Below the pieces are notes generated by a model. The model did not search any database. It worked only from the letters and a program-made list of their open reading frames with translations, and was not told the DNA's origin. Position numbers and translations under genes: made by a program. DNA of 64,000 nucleotides from Volutella citrinella (taxonomy: Eukaryota > Ascomycota > Sordariomycetes > Hypocreales > Nectriaceae), in the NCBI GenBank assembly GCA_034401135.1, contig JAWZSP010000008.1:3100001-3164000 (forward strand), read 5' to 3'. Shown here one piece after another: positions 34,510 to 45,697 of this stretch; the stretch's first letter is position 1, and the number at the start of each line of letters is the position of its first letter.

Positions 34510-36235
34510 CTAGCAGACCTCTGACTTTTTATCAACATCCACTTTGGCAGCATTGTCCTTCAGGGCGTCTTCCCCATCGAAAACAACAGCTACCTCCTCT
34601 AGACTCATGCCACTAGTTTCGGGGAAGATAAAATATACAACGGCAATCCAACAGACCAGCAGGACAACAAAAACGATGTAATACTTCCAGCCCAGTGCCA
34701 GAAGCGCCGGAGGGTTGGCGAAAGCGTTGAAAATGTTGGAGCAGTACTGCGCCGTGTTGAAGATGGTGATGCCCTTGGCTCGGAGTGTGAATGGCAAGAC
34801 CTCGAGAAGGTAGGCCATTGGGATCGGGTTCATCGCAGCGTTGTAGAAAAAAAAGAAAACGAAGATCATGACGACGACGCCAATGCCCAGTCCCTTATTC
34901 TTGAGTCCTTGTTGTTCGTTGACGGCGGAGATGGCGGTCCAGATGACAAAGGCCGCAGCCATGCCGGTCGTGGAGAATAGGAACATTGACCGGCGGCCAA
35001 AGTTGTTGACGGTGAATGCAGCACCAATGGCAGTCAAGTAATTAAAGATTTGAAGGACGCCGTTGATAATGTTTTGGACCTCGGGGTCGGTGATGCCGAT
35101 GTTCTTGAGGACTTGAATTAGGTAGAAGGTGATGAGACCGTTGCCACACCATTGGATGAGGAAACCCATAATGACGCAGATGAGGAGACGGTGACGGTTG
35201 CCAGCTGGTGCGTGTCAGAGGAATTGAATGCAAAACAATTGGGGCTACACACCAGTCTTGAAGAAATCGAGGTACGATGAAGTGTTGAACATCTTCTCGT
35301 TCTCAATGGCCTGCACAATCTCGACCAGCTCGTACCGCACAAGTTCGCTGGGCTGTTCTGAGCCCGCGTGATACTTGGACAGGACCTTTTCGGCCTCCTC
35401 GACTCGTCCTTGTGAAACAAGCCATCGGGGGCTCTCTGGGTGGAAGTAGATGACGGCGGCCTGGATGATGCAAGGAACAGCCTGAAGCAAGGAGGGAATT
35501 CTCCAGCTCCAGCCACTATCCATCTTGAAGGTGCCGTAGGTGACCCAGGCGGCGACGATAGAGCCGAGGTACTATAAATGGATGGCTAGTCAGCATGAGA
35601 TCCCCAAGCGGCCACGCCTCCAACGTACCCATGAAGTATTGTAGATGGACGTGAGAATCGGTCGCTGTGTCGGATAGGCCATCTCAGCGAGCAACGGAGC
35701 CGAAGCAGTCGCCGTGAAGCCGTTGCCCATGCCCAAAAGGATGCGTCCGGCGATGAACATGCCGACGTTTTGCGCCGCCGTCTGGATGGCGGCACCGGCA
35801 ATGATGAGGAGTGACCCAAAGAAGATGGGGTGTCGGCGACCAAATTTGTCAGTGGCCCAGGGAGAAAGCGGCAAGGAGACGATACCGCCAAGGAGTTGAG
35901 ACATGCTGATGATGCTGAGCATCGTTCCTTGGGGGTTGTCAAAGTCTATTGCCCATTTGGTTAGAGACGCCCTCGTCTATTGAACACCACTCATAGACCT
36001 TGCCTTTGTTCCACACGGGCACGCTCTGCAACCCATTGAGCATGCTGCCATCGAAACCGGAGACGTAGCTCGTGAGTAGTGGGATCAGGAGGAACAGGTT
36101 GAGGCGCACGAGGTGCGGGACCTTGTACCACGGCTTGCCCAGGTCGGGGATGACATCCTGGAGGCGCCGCGGCTGTATCGCGGTTTCGACCAGGACGTGG
36201 TCGGGCTTGCTGTTATCTTCGGAGAGGCCAGCCAT
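34510..36235 (-). CDS. MFS sugar porter, lactose/hexose-permease-like
   Basis: Exons 36235..36004, 35945..35629, 35571..35253 and 35204..34510 give 520 residues in phase. Motifs: YVSGFDGSMLNGLQ in helix 1, SQLLGGIVSLPLSPWATDKFGRR, AGRILLGMGNGFTATASAPLLAEMAYPTQR, HPESPRWL, NNFGRRSMFLFS and FIFPETSGMSLEEVAVVFDG. These place it in the sugar porter family, near fungal lactose permease and hexose transporter-like proteins. Intron 1 needs care. The only donor giving a good junction (VPVWNKDFDNPQG) is GC at 36002..36003 in context AAG|GCAAGG, with acceptor TAG, that is, a GC-AG intron of 58 nt with CTAAC branch site. The alternative GT donor (T|GTTCAA) leaves a 40-nt intron and a longer loop. Substrate is a mono- or disaccharide, unproven. 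Confidence 0.85.
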
Positions 36236-36752
36236 TGATGTCGCTGTGTGATGTGGTTAAAACAAGCTGGATAAGGGAGATTGGTGGAAGTGATGTGATC
36301 AACGGAACGGTGGAGGGTGATACCGATGGCGTTCCTTATATGTCTGGGGCGAGGAGGCAGACGTAGCCACGCGAGACGGCGTCTAGATCCATCAATGTGT
36401 GTCCCGAGATGGGCTAGCCGTGAGTTGTCTCCCGATGCAACAGGTTGGACCCGTGTCTGGAGCCTGCAGGAGGCAGTTCAAGCCTGCGAAAATTTCCGTC
36501 CATCATGAACGCCGCGGGGCCCCATGGGCCAACGCCCCACAGGAACAGGGCGAAATGCTCCACAGCTTGTCACGCGGGGCTCAGACTAGTCATGATGCAT
36601 GAGTTTATCCGCGGCTGAATTGTGGAGGCCATGTCCATACTATCCGTGGATAATCTTAGCGTTTCATTCATCAAGTAATGTTGGTTGTTGGTGGAGACGC
36701 CATCCTTGTGGGCAGGTGTAACTCGGGAAGGCAGTGGCATGGATGGACAAGA
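36236..36752. other. Intergenic region upstream of the sugar porter
   Basis: About 500 bases, presumably the promoter of the transporter up to the border of the repeat element. No gene seen. Confidence 0.5.
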
Positions 36753-37204
36753 GAGTAGTGTGACAAACTGACCTCCCCCCCCCTCTCCCCCATGAAACCT
36801 GTGACCTGATCCCCTTGCAGTAGCTGACTTGACTTAGGTCAGTTCAGCTTAAGAATTAGATAAGTGCTGGATAGGAATTAGATAAGCACTACATAGGAAT
36901 TCGTTAATTACTACCTGCAAGACTAGACCACAGGCGCGCAAGGCAACGAGCCACCTGTAGCCACAGGGCCTGCAAGACCACGGGCGCAGGGCATAGGGTA
37001 GCTAGAGGCCCTGTATACCTATGGTGGCTCAGGGCCCTGCGCGCCTTGCAAGATCTTTGTACAAGCTTTAATGTATCTATTGATCAAGGATAGAATAGGT
37101 AACCTGACCTGACCCGACCCTATTTAAAACTTAACCTGACCCCCTTGCTGACCTAACCTGACCCAGGTCACAGGTTTATTGGGGGGGGTGGGGGGTCAGT
37201 TTGT
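36753..37204 (-). repeat. Repeat element copy A (MITE-like)
   Basis: Begins GAGTAGTGTGACAAACTGACC, then a C-rich run, then AAACCTGTGACCTGA. It ends in the complement (TCACAGGTTTATTGG, a G-rich run, GGTCAGTTTGT). So it has its own imperfect terminal inverted repeats. The interior has 22-bp direct repeats at 36853..36896 (GAATTAGATAAG-type) and a GC-rich core with CCACAGG and AGGGCCC motifs in both orientations. On the minus strand its right half is closely similar to copy B. Confidence 0.8.
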
Positions 37205-37365
37205 GTGTATACTCATGGACAAGAAGATCGCGATTGGTCAACAACGCAAAGGCCTGTTCGGGTCTTGTGGCTCATTTCAGCACAAGTTATGAATACCCCA
37301 TGATCACGCCCCCACTTGAAAAGAATCATTGGATGAGGGATGCAAATGTGTTGCCACGGAGCGTG

Positions 37366-38226
37366 CTAGTCCTTTTGCTCGGCGAGATACTTCCGGATCT
37401 CCTGAATAGCCAGCATATCACACTCGGCAGATGATTCCTTGAACTGACGACCCCTACCCGCCAGGGGTCCCTTCCAGCCAGTGACCAATCCGCCCTTGGT
37501 AATCGGGACACCAAAGGGGGCGCAAGCATCAAAGTCAATGAGTATTGCCCGTCCATCATCCAGCATAATATTGGACGGGCTGATGTCGTTGTGAGCAAGC
37601 CCCAACGAATGCAGATGTGCCACAGCTGCCTCAATCTCATCCATGTAAGCTGCATACTGCTCCGGAGTGGGCTTTTTTGACACGGTATAGAAGACGTCTT
37701 GCAATGATTGTCCAAACTTCTTGAAGGCCAGACGAACAAGCTGGTCTTGGTCCACAACGCAACCAAGATAGCAACCTATATTGGGATACAGGCTCGAGAG
37801 TAGGTTTTCGTGAATCTTGGCCTCATTGAGAAGGCGCGCGGCTAAATCGTCACTGCCGTCATCCTCATAATTGCCAATCCTCGGCGCCTTGAAGTACACG
37901 GCTGCGTCGTCACCCGACTCGTCTGGTCGGTACTGCGTGAGTTCCTGGCTTGAGAACTTGGGGTATATCTTCTCCCTGGGAATCGGCTGGAGGAGTTTGA
38001 TAAGCTCATCAAACTTAGAGAGATTACTCTGGACACCATCATTCGGCCAGTCTTTGCGATAAATTTCCCGAGGGAGGCGACCATACCAACCGTCAAAGCC
38101 ATCGTAGGCTTCAAAGTCGAGGAATCCGCCTTTTTGCCAGTTGATCTCGCGAGGATCTTGGGCAGCTTCCAAGATGTGCACAGTTGAGATGCAAATGGAG
38201 CGTGGCCTTTTCATGCCTAAAGGCAT
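37366..38226 (-). CDS. Protein-kinase-like protein, divergent catalytic motifs
   Basis: A single-exon frame. ATG 38226 (MPLGMKRPRS) gives 286 residues, and ATG 38214 is an alternative. The N-terminal half (WQKGGFLDFEAYDGFDGWYGRLP...) has no glycine-rich loop that I can recognise. The C-terminal half has kinase-fold features: LLNEAKIHENLLSSL like helix C, then HLHSLGLAHNDISPSNIML as the catalytic loop (HND in place of HRD, followed by the usual Asn), and AILIDFDAC (DFD in place of DFG). It ends shortly after the activation region, so the C-lobe is short compared with a typical kinase. It may be an atypical kinase, a small-molecule kinase or a pseudokinase. It sits between inverted repeat elements, which suggests it was carried or trapped there. 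Confidence 0.72.
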   Translation of the reverse strand: MPLGMKRPRSICISTVHILEAAQDPREINWQKGGFLDFEAYDGFDGWYGRLPREIYRKDWPNDGVQSNLSKFDELIKLLQPIPREKIYPKFSSQELTQYRPDESGDDAAVYFKAPRIGNYEDDGSDDLAARLLNEAKIHENLLSSLYPNIGCYLGCVVDQDQLVRLAFKKFGQSLQDVFYTVSKKPTPEQYAAYMDEIEAAVAHLHSLGLAHNDISPSNIMLDDGRAILIDFDACAPFGVPITKGGLVTGWKGPLAGRGRQFKESSAECDMLAIQEIRKYLAEQKD

Positions 38227-38570
38227 TGTCGCATTGTTAGTTTGGTGCAATCTGGACTTTAAGAGAAGTTGGGGGCCACTAACTAGCAAATGTATTCCAG
38301 ATCGCACAGGCAGTTAACTAGTTAAAATCTCTGTGAGAGTGGAGCAAATATGCAGGATTATAATTGATAAAACGGCAAAATAAAGCAAGCGTGCCATTAT
38401 GTAGACTATAAAGGCGGTGTGCCGCTATGTTACACAGCATGAAGCCCTTGATTATCATTCGGCAGCAGACTCACCCAATAGCAGCTCTCCAGTCATTGAG
38501 GAAGAAGGTTGTGTCTGCACGTACTCATTTGGATAGCCAAGATTTCGAGGAGTATACATACCAACTGGAC
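38227..38570. other. Spacer between kinase-like gene and repeat copy B
   Basis: About 340 AT-rich bases, probably the promoter of the kinase-like gene. No gene seen. Confidence 0.5.
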
Positions 38571-39161
38571 GAAACCTGTGACCTGACCCCCTTTTAATAG
38601 CTGACCTGACCAGGGTCAGGTGATCGAAAAAAAGGGGGTCAGATTAAGTTTTAAATAGGGTCGGGTCAGGTTACCTGTTCTATCCTTGATTAATAAATAC
38701 ATCAAAGCTGTGTATAAAACCCCTCGTAGATAAAGATCTTGCAAGGCGCGTAGGGCCCTAAGCCACCCATAGCCACAGGCGCACAGGGCCCCGAGCCACC
38801 CGTAGCCACAGGCGCGCAGGGCCCCGACCCACCACAGGCATACAGTGCCTCCAGATACCCTATGCTCCGCGCCCGTGGTCTTGCAGGCCCTGTGGCTACG
38901 GGTGGCTCGTTGCCTTATGTGCCTATAGTCTTGCAAGCCCTGTGGTTCTATAGCTATAGGTGGCTTAGGACTCTGTATATCTTGTAAGGTTTTTTATCTG
39001 CGGGTGGTTTTATACAAGGCTTCAATGTATATACTGATAAGCCTGATAAGCGAGAAAGCTGACCTGACCCTAGTCAGGTCAGCCACTGCAAGGGGGTCAG
39101 GTCACAGGTTTCATGGGGGGGGGGGGGGGGGGGGGGGGGTGGTCAGTTTGTCACACTACTC
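38571..39161 (+). repeat. Repeat element copy B (MITE-like)
   Basis: Begins GAAACCTGTGACCTGACC and ends with GTCACAGGTTTCATG, the 25-base poly-G, then GGTCAGTTTGTCACACTAC. Its first part (AGTTTTAAATAGGGTCGGG, ATCTTGCAAGGCGC, AGGGCCCT) reads as copy A reversed. Its GC-rich core at about 38760..38860 holds tandem units of about 37 bp built on GAGCCACCCGTAGCCACAGG. It lacks the outer C-run at its left end. Confidence 0.8.
39115..39139. repeat. Poly-G run of 25 bases
   Basis: A pure G homopolymer of 25 bases at the inner edge of the right terminal repeat. The exact length may be affected by assembly error. Confidence 0.9.
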
Positions 39162-39581
39162 GATTTCGAGTGACTCAGGGGGCAAAATAAACGAGAAAAC
39201 CGTCATTGTTCGCAGTTGTTCCATGAGTGGCTCTCACCCCTTAGCCAGTCGCGATGGCCTCGTAAATCGCCCATGTGAGAAGTGGTACTATTGATCTGTA
39301 AGCGCAGCCACTCGGCACCACTGTATCCCGACGCTAAACGCATAAGACACGCAATCCTTTGACGCTGGACTGTGGAGCGAGCGTCAAGGTTTGGCCGCGG
39401 CTGAATTATGGAGACGGTCTGAGGCTCGCCTTCAGGACAGAGAGGAACTAATCCGGGGGTTGTAACGCCAAGCTCCCATGCCCAGTGGCACAATTTTCCT
39501 ATTTGTATGCGACGCGGAACAATGCAGAGCCTGTGTGCGACAACACAAACAACACTTGCACGTCCCTCTTCTTCCCAAGCC
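39162..39581. other. Promoter/leader region of the GH3 gene
   Basis: No gene seen. In-frame upstream ATGs at 39507 and 39522 exist but encode a Thr/Ser-rich stretch unlike the family, so 39582 is preferred as the start. Confidence 0.5.
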
Positions 39582-42535
39582 ATGATTGTAGCCAAAGCGG
39601 CCCAGCCACTTAATGTGGACGACATCATCAAGCAGCTCACCCTTGATGAAAAGATTAGCTTGTTGGCGGGTAACACCACCTGGACCGTTCCTGGGATTGA
39701 GCGTTTAGGTGTACCCTCCATTACTGTAAGCATTGAGCTTAGAAGCCTCCGAAAGCCTCCGAGAAAGCAAAGCTCTGGGATTTTCACTTCTCATTGGCTG
39801 ATGCTGACATTTTCTGTCTAGACATCAGATGGACCACACGGAGTCCGTGGCACCACTTTCTTCAATGGCGTACGTTTATCCTACGCTGTACATCTCTGCT
39901 TTTCTGACACCAGTCTTTCTCTAGCCACCAGGATGTCTCCTCCCATCGGCGACCGCCATGGGGGCGACATTTGACACTGATCTTCTCTACTCCGCTGGGG
40001 AGATGCTGGCCGCAGAAGCAAAAGAAAAGAACTGCCATGTGATTCTAGGGCCAACTGTGTGTTTGACACGGTCTCCACTGCTTGGTCGTGCATTCGAAGC
40101 GTTCGGAGAGGATCCGGTAAGTGATTTCATGTCATGTTGAACCCGGCTTGGCTTCGACCATCGCTGCCCATGTCATCCTACACTTGTCCCATCTCAACAA
40201 TTTGAGTTTCCATACTCCCCAAACCCAACGCACCGACTCCCTGCGGGCTAACATGACAACACTTATAGGTCTTGAGTGGAACACTCGCATCCGCCTACAT
40301 CAATGGCGTCCAGAAACACGGCATTGGCGTCTCCATCAAGCACTACGCTGCCCACGATCAGTCTACGTGGTCACTTGAGGATGATATCTGCATGTCTGAG
40401 CGAACATTGTGGGAAATGCACCTCCTTCCGTTCCAAATAGCTGTCAAGCACTCGGATCCTTGGTCCTTCATGGCATCATACCACAAGATCAATGGCGTCC
40501 ACATCCCCGAGGATCCGTACTTGCTAGACAAAGTCCTTAGGAAAGACTGGGGCTGGGATGGGCTGGTTATGAGTGACTGGTACGGCACATACAGCACCGC
40601 AGAATCCGTGAATGCTGGCCTGGACCTCGAGATGCCTGGTCCCTCAAGGTGGCGAGGAGAACTTCTGAACTGGGCTGTGCAGAGCCGAAAAGTCAGCATG
40701 GACACTCTGGACGCTCGGGTCCGCAACGTCCTGAATCTTATCAGCAAAGTGCATCCATCCATCAATGGTGCTGAGCCCGCCAAGGAGCCTAAGGGCGACA
40801 CCCAGGCTAAGCGCGACCTTTGCCGCAAGGTGGCAAGCAACTCGATTGTTCTGCTAAAGAATGAGAAGAAACTTCTCCCCCTCGACCCAAAGCAGAAGCG
40901 AACCTACGGCCTGATCGGCCCTGGCGTGCGAACCCCTGGAGTGAGCGGCGGTGGTTCCGCTGATCTCGTTCCCTATTACATCAGCACTCCTCAAGATGCA
41001 ATCACCGAAGTAGTCGGGGCTGAGAACGTCAAGACAGCTACAGGATGTGTTGGTATGCTTGAGGACTCCATGGCCTGGTAGAGATTCGCTGACTGTAGTA
41101 GGACACGTATTTACGCCGCTGCTCCAGACGGACAACTTCCAGCCCGGAACCCAAGTACCGGGCTATGTCCTCGAATGGTTCAAGGAGGACCCTCGCGAGG
41201 TCCCTGGCCAAACGCCACTACACTCCACCACTACCACTCAGGCCCAGATGTACTTTGCCGATAACCTTCCCGAGGGCGTCCCTGGAGCCTACTGGCTGCG
41301 CACCAAGACTGTGTATGTTGCTCCCCGCACAGGGAAGATGATGCTTGGTCTCTGCGTCATTGGCAAGGGTATGCTCTACGTCGACGGCAAAGAAATGATT
41401 GATTTGTTCACGAGCCAACCGGAAAAGACGGTTGCCACGCCCATGTTCACCCAAGCCAGCATGGAGGTGACGGCCGAGTTGGAGATTGAACAAGACAAGC
41501 AGTACGAGATCACCGTTGTACTCAGGAACGAGAGTACTGTTCCGGGAGTTGGGGCCCTCAGTGCTGGAGGCCTCCGCGTGGGCCACAGTGAAGCTCTTGA
41601 TCCTGGAGTTGCCCTGGCCGAGGCGGTGGAGCTGGCGAAGCAGGTAGATGTCCCCATTATTGTCGCTGGTCTAAACGGCGATTATGAGGGTGAGGCTTTT
41701 GATCGCACCCATATGGATCTTCCTCCGCAGGTCAACGACCTGATTGAGGCGGTCCTCAAGGCCAACTCGAATACTGTAAGTCAAAGTTGATGCACCGTCG
41801 GCACCTGGTACTAACTGTCAAATATAGATCCTCGTTTCCCAGTCGGGATCACCAATCACTATGCCCTGGCTCGACGACGTCAAGACCATGGTGCACGCCT
41901 GGTTTGGAGGCCAAGAGACCGGCAACGCCATCGCGGACGTGCTGTTCGGCAAGGTCAACCCCAGCGGACGCATGTCCATGACCTTTCCAAAGCGGCTGGA
42001 GGACACTCCCGCTTTCTTGACATTTGGAAAGGCCGACGCCAAGTTGTACTACGGCGAGGGTGTGTTCATCGGACACCGCTACTTTGAGAAGCTCAAGAAC
42101 CGACCCCTTTTCTACTTTGGATACGGCCTTTCATACACCAGCTTCGAGTACTCCAACCTGGTCGTGCCTGGAACCCTGACTACCAAAGATGGAAACCTTG
42201 TTACCTTTGAAGTCACAGTCGACATAACCAACACCGGATCTGTGGATGGCCACGAGGTTGTACAGGTATACGTTTCGGACGACAAGGCATCAGTGCAGCG
42301 TCCCGTCAAGGAGCTCAAGGCCTACACGAAGGTGTGGATCGAGGCTGGCAAGACTGTGACTGCGCGCGTGACGCTGGACAAGTACGCACTGTCATTCTAC
42401 AACGAGTTGAGGGCTGGTTGGACCGCTGAGAAGGGGACCTTCAAGATCATCGTGAGCAAGAGCGCCGACCCGTTGGACGAGCAGCTCACCAAGCCGTGTG
42501 AGCTGAAGGAGGACATTTTCTGGACCGGCATCTAA
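39582..42535 (+). CDS. GH3 beta-glucosidase with PA14 domain, probably intracellular
   Basis: Six exons: 39582..39725, 39822..39869, 39925..40116, 40269..41052, 41102..41775 and 41828..42535. All are GT-AG and in phase, giving 849 residues. Order: the GH3 N-terminal barrel (LTLDEKISLLAG, TSDGPHGVRGT, HYAAHDQ), with the nucleophile Asp at about residue 231 in VMSDWYGTYS; then a PA14 insert (EWFKEDPREVPG..., GMLYVDGKEMIDLF); then the GH3 C-terminal domain, where LNGDYEGEAFDR carries the candidate acid/base Glu; and a fibronectin-III-like end (GHEVVQVYVSDDKASVQRPVKELKAY). There is no signal peptide at the chosen start. This layout matches fungal cytosolic or non-classically secreted beta-glucosidases. 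It would hydrolyse beta-glucosides such as cellobiose or glycosylated metabolites. A Zn2Cys6 regulator follows on the same strand. Confidence 0.9.
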
Positions 42536-43769
42536 ACTAGCATGGCGCTGCTAGAGCAGGCGTGTACATGTAAAGATGGACTAGAATTAGTAAGACCATT
42601 ACATTGCTTATAGACATGAAGATTGATTGGTTTCAGTTGGAGGGAATGCTAAAGCCATATTTCCAGCACTACCTGGGGCGCGTGCGATTTCCGCTTTTGG
42701 AAACATGAATCTTCTCGTCTGCACCTACTGACCACCGCGCGCTATCGACAGCGTAGCTATAACATCATTCATCATGCCCCACTAAGTTGTGCCGTGTTGA
42801 GCCCGGCAGTGGAGCTCCTAACTAGAGGACATCTGTACCGGAGAGACGTCTTCTGACTGATGGGCAGAACCATTCTGTAGGGTTAGTTCCCCAAGATGCC
42901 GATGCCTCGTACCATAAACCATTCTCCTTGCCGGCAAGGGGACGCTAAGGTGTCTGAAGCCTAGCCTCTCCTGCTGGTGAAAAGTGGCATCGCTGGATGG
43001 TAATAAATGCTCATGAAGGTGGGTCACACGCATACACATTGAGAAAGGTAATAAAGGTAATAAGAGCCGTGTTTCTATCAATAAGGGGCTGCGAAGCTCG
43101 CATGCCTCAAATAGGGGCGCGCTCGGGGGCATAGTCACGTGATCGGCATTGTTCGCTTTGGGCGGCGTTCACACTCCCCCTCGACTGATGCCTTCCGTCA
43201 AAGGAAAACATCAACAACACAAAAGAAATCCTAAGATAACATAAATCTGAAGGAAACAAAACAAATCCTAACCCGTCCCGAGCTACGCCTAAGCTGGGTG
43301 AGTCCGCAGAAGGAAGGCAAGGTTGGGCAATTCAAGCTCACCAGCCGCAGGTTCGGAACCAACGCATCGGTGCCTCGTCTTTGTCATTGGAGTAGCTTAT
43401 GGCGGTCGGGGCTTTCTCTCTGCCGGTGAGATACCAGAGAAAGTGGTGCCGAGGTCAGTACTGATGAAAGTCATCGTAGTCTCTCCTGCTGACCCCTGCC
43501 GCCCAAAGGGGCATTTCATGCCGCCGCACCTCGCAACAGATGGACATCTTGGACTAGCGTGGAAGAAACTCCACGGCTAAATTATTGAGTGGTGTGGTTA
43601 AGGCCGGAGTCCCCGCTGCGGATCCCCTTGGAGTCCTGCGCACGCCTTCTCGTCTCGTGAGGGGAAATGCCGCGGATGAAATATTTGCTGAAGGCAACCT
43701 CTTTTCCATTTCTCCGGTGTCCTACTCCACGCGCCCAAAGTGTGTCCCTCCGCTTGCGCTGTGCTCGTA
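42536..43769. other. Intergenic region, no gene recognised
   Basis: About 1.2 kb between two plus-strand genes. Only short frames occur. It should hold the terminator of the GH3 gene and the promoter of the regulator. Confidence 0.5.
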
Positions 43770-45697
43770 ATGTCAGCCCACAGGACAAAGCGAGCATGCG
43801 AGCAGTGCAGACGCCGCAAGGTTAAGGTGGAATGATACCCCCGTCTTTCCTCCTCCATCATCACCATGTTGAGCTTGCTTGGCTGACCACCGGCCAGTGT
43901 GAAGCATCAGTTCCCGTGTGCACCAACTGCAGGATCGCTGGGCTGACCTGCCAGTACACAATTCCTAGGCGACGAGGCCCGCGATCATCGAGAGCGCCTA
44001 AGCTCACAGAGTCGACGAGCCCAGAGAGCATCAACTTCGCCGAGCCAGGCCACCATGGAACCTTGGAAGTGGTCGAAAATGCCGCCGTGGTAACACCCAG
44101 CTCAATAAGCACTACAGCCTCAAGTAGCCAACCATTATGGCATTCCGCGCCCTCTCCCTGCGCTGCGTGGGCATCGAGCCCTGTCGTGCCCATCATCCGC
44201 GCGTCGCAGACTCCCTGTGGCATCTGGAGAGACTTGTTGGCGAACCTTGGGACCGTGATGCATGACAGACTGCCGATAGACATAATCAACGACTGCATCG
44301 CCCTCAGCGGACTGTATTTCTTCTCGGCCTGTCCGCTCTATCACGAACAGTCCCTCCGTGCGGTGGCCGTCCGCCTCGTTTCCAGAGAGCCGGAAGACTC
44401 AGATGCGAATATCGGGGCTGCTTTAGGCTTTCTGAGCCCTACGGAGCATGAACGCGTCACAGCATTGCGGGAGTTTACCCTCCTCACTGCGCTGTGTGCG
44501 TCCATGTGCTTCCTCATCCCCGACCATCTCTTTCCTCGAGGATCCGTTGCCGGCCCCTCATTTCTCGGGGCATCACGAAGTATGCTGCGACTTTTCGAAG
44601 ATTATGATGTCGAACACCCGGATTACTTGTCCATATCCTTTCGACTCTGCCTGTCCACGGCCGTCCAGAACTCGACAGGGAAGTCCGGGCTGGCGTGGCA
44701 TATCCTCGGACATGCTGGGCTTCTCGCCCAGAAGCTACGGCTTCATGACGAGGCGTCGCTGGCCAAATGCAATCCCGTCGAGGCGCAGCTCCTGCGGTGC
44801 ATGTTCTGGCACCTATACACCTGCGACAGGACTGCGTTGTTCCTTAAGTGCCGCCCGGTGGCTATTCACGAGTTCCTCTTTGACTCGCCCCTGAACTTGG
44901 AGTTCGATTGCGATCCCCACGTTCCACTGCTAGACATGGATCTGTCTCACAACGATGCAGCACAGGAGCATCGCATGATGGAAGGCTTTCGGATCAACTG
45001 CCACATCTGGAGGTTATCGGCCGACCTGTCTAGAGACATGGAGGCCTATGCGAGCCGCCGCGCAGTGGAGGAGACAGACAACGCATCAGGCGCTGACAAG
45101 GAGCTCGCTCGGCTGGCCGAGCTATACTTTGAGTTCATCGGCCTCCCCAGTACTCTACCGCCATGGCTGAAATCGCCAGACGACGTGGCAAGGGGATTAG
45201 GGGAGCGAGGTGACTATCTCAGGGCAGGCTTCTGGACGCATCGAACCTCGTTCCTTGTCACATTCCACTGCGTCAAGCTTCTGATACTGCGCACCGCCAT
45301 CCGTTGCAAGATCACCGAGATTCTGGGACTGAGCAACCATGCTCTAACGCTGTCCATGAAACTGGTCGAGTTTGGACAGGACTTTGTCGACGTGCTAGAG
45401 AGCGTGCCTTTTGATACGCTCAAGCTCGGTGCTGAGCCTTGCGTAAGTGTATCCATCAAATCTCAAGTGGTATAGCCTGTTGGCTTGGGCTAATACGCGA
45501 GGGAAAAGGTCGAAAAGGTGAGGCAAGTTGGAGGCTGTCTCCTGGAGACCATCCATAATGCCGAGAGTGAAGTCGTCAAGGGGCAGGCCAAGTCATGCGC
45601 AACCCGCCTCCTGGACATCCTCGCGCGGCTGGACTCGAAGGCATCGGACGAGCTTGAGAATTCGACACAATTCTTGCATACGCTCGGTGGTGATTGA
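43770..45697 (+). CDS. Zn2Cys6 transcription factor with Fungal_trans domain
   Basis: Exons 43770..43826, 43898..45442 and about 45518..45697 give about 593 residues. The first intron (GTGGAA..GGCCAG) interrupts the zinc cluster before the third Cys. The joined cluster is C10, C13, C20, C27, C30 and C37 with RRRKVK between C13 and C20. The regulatory domain (PF04082-like) has AWHILGHAGLLAQKLRLHDE and LRCMFWHLYTCDRTALFLKCRPVAIHE, the classic motif region of fungal-specific factors. The last exon (VRQVGGCLLETIHNAESEVV...LHTLGGD) is clearly in the same style, but its acceptor is uncertain. AG at 45516..45517 is used, while AG at 45501..45502 would add five codons. It may control the GH3 gene upstream or the four-domain gene downstream, as inferred from position only. 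Confidence 0.82.

Larger units (their letters stand above)
36753..39161. mobile_element. Putative composite element: inverted repeat elements around a kinase-like gene
   Basis: A 2.4-kb unit. Its outermost ends are perfect inverted repeats of 21 bp (36753..36773 and 39141..39161; core GTAGTGTGACAAACTGACC). Inside each lies a C/G homopolymer-like run, then CATGAAACCTGTGACCTGA and its complement. The two flanks (36753..37204 and 38571..39161) are related copies of one element in opposite orientation, with the kinase-like gene between them. No transposase was found. A non-autonomous element pair that could move together is the likeliest reading. Two independent insertions are an alternative. No target-site duplication outside the repeats was clear. 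Confidence 0.55.

Noticed and set aside
38240..38307. N-terminal extension of the kinase-like protein
   Set aside because: The extension needs a GTG start, and the first ATG in frame is 38226.
39507..39581. Upstream in-frame ATGs of the GH3 gene
   Set aside because: They add a Thr/Ser-rich stretch that is not a signal peptide and not conserved in style, so the ATG at 39582 fits the family start.
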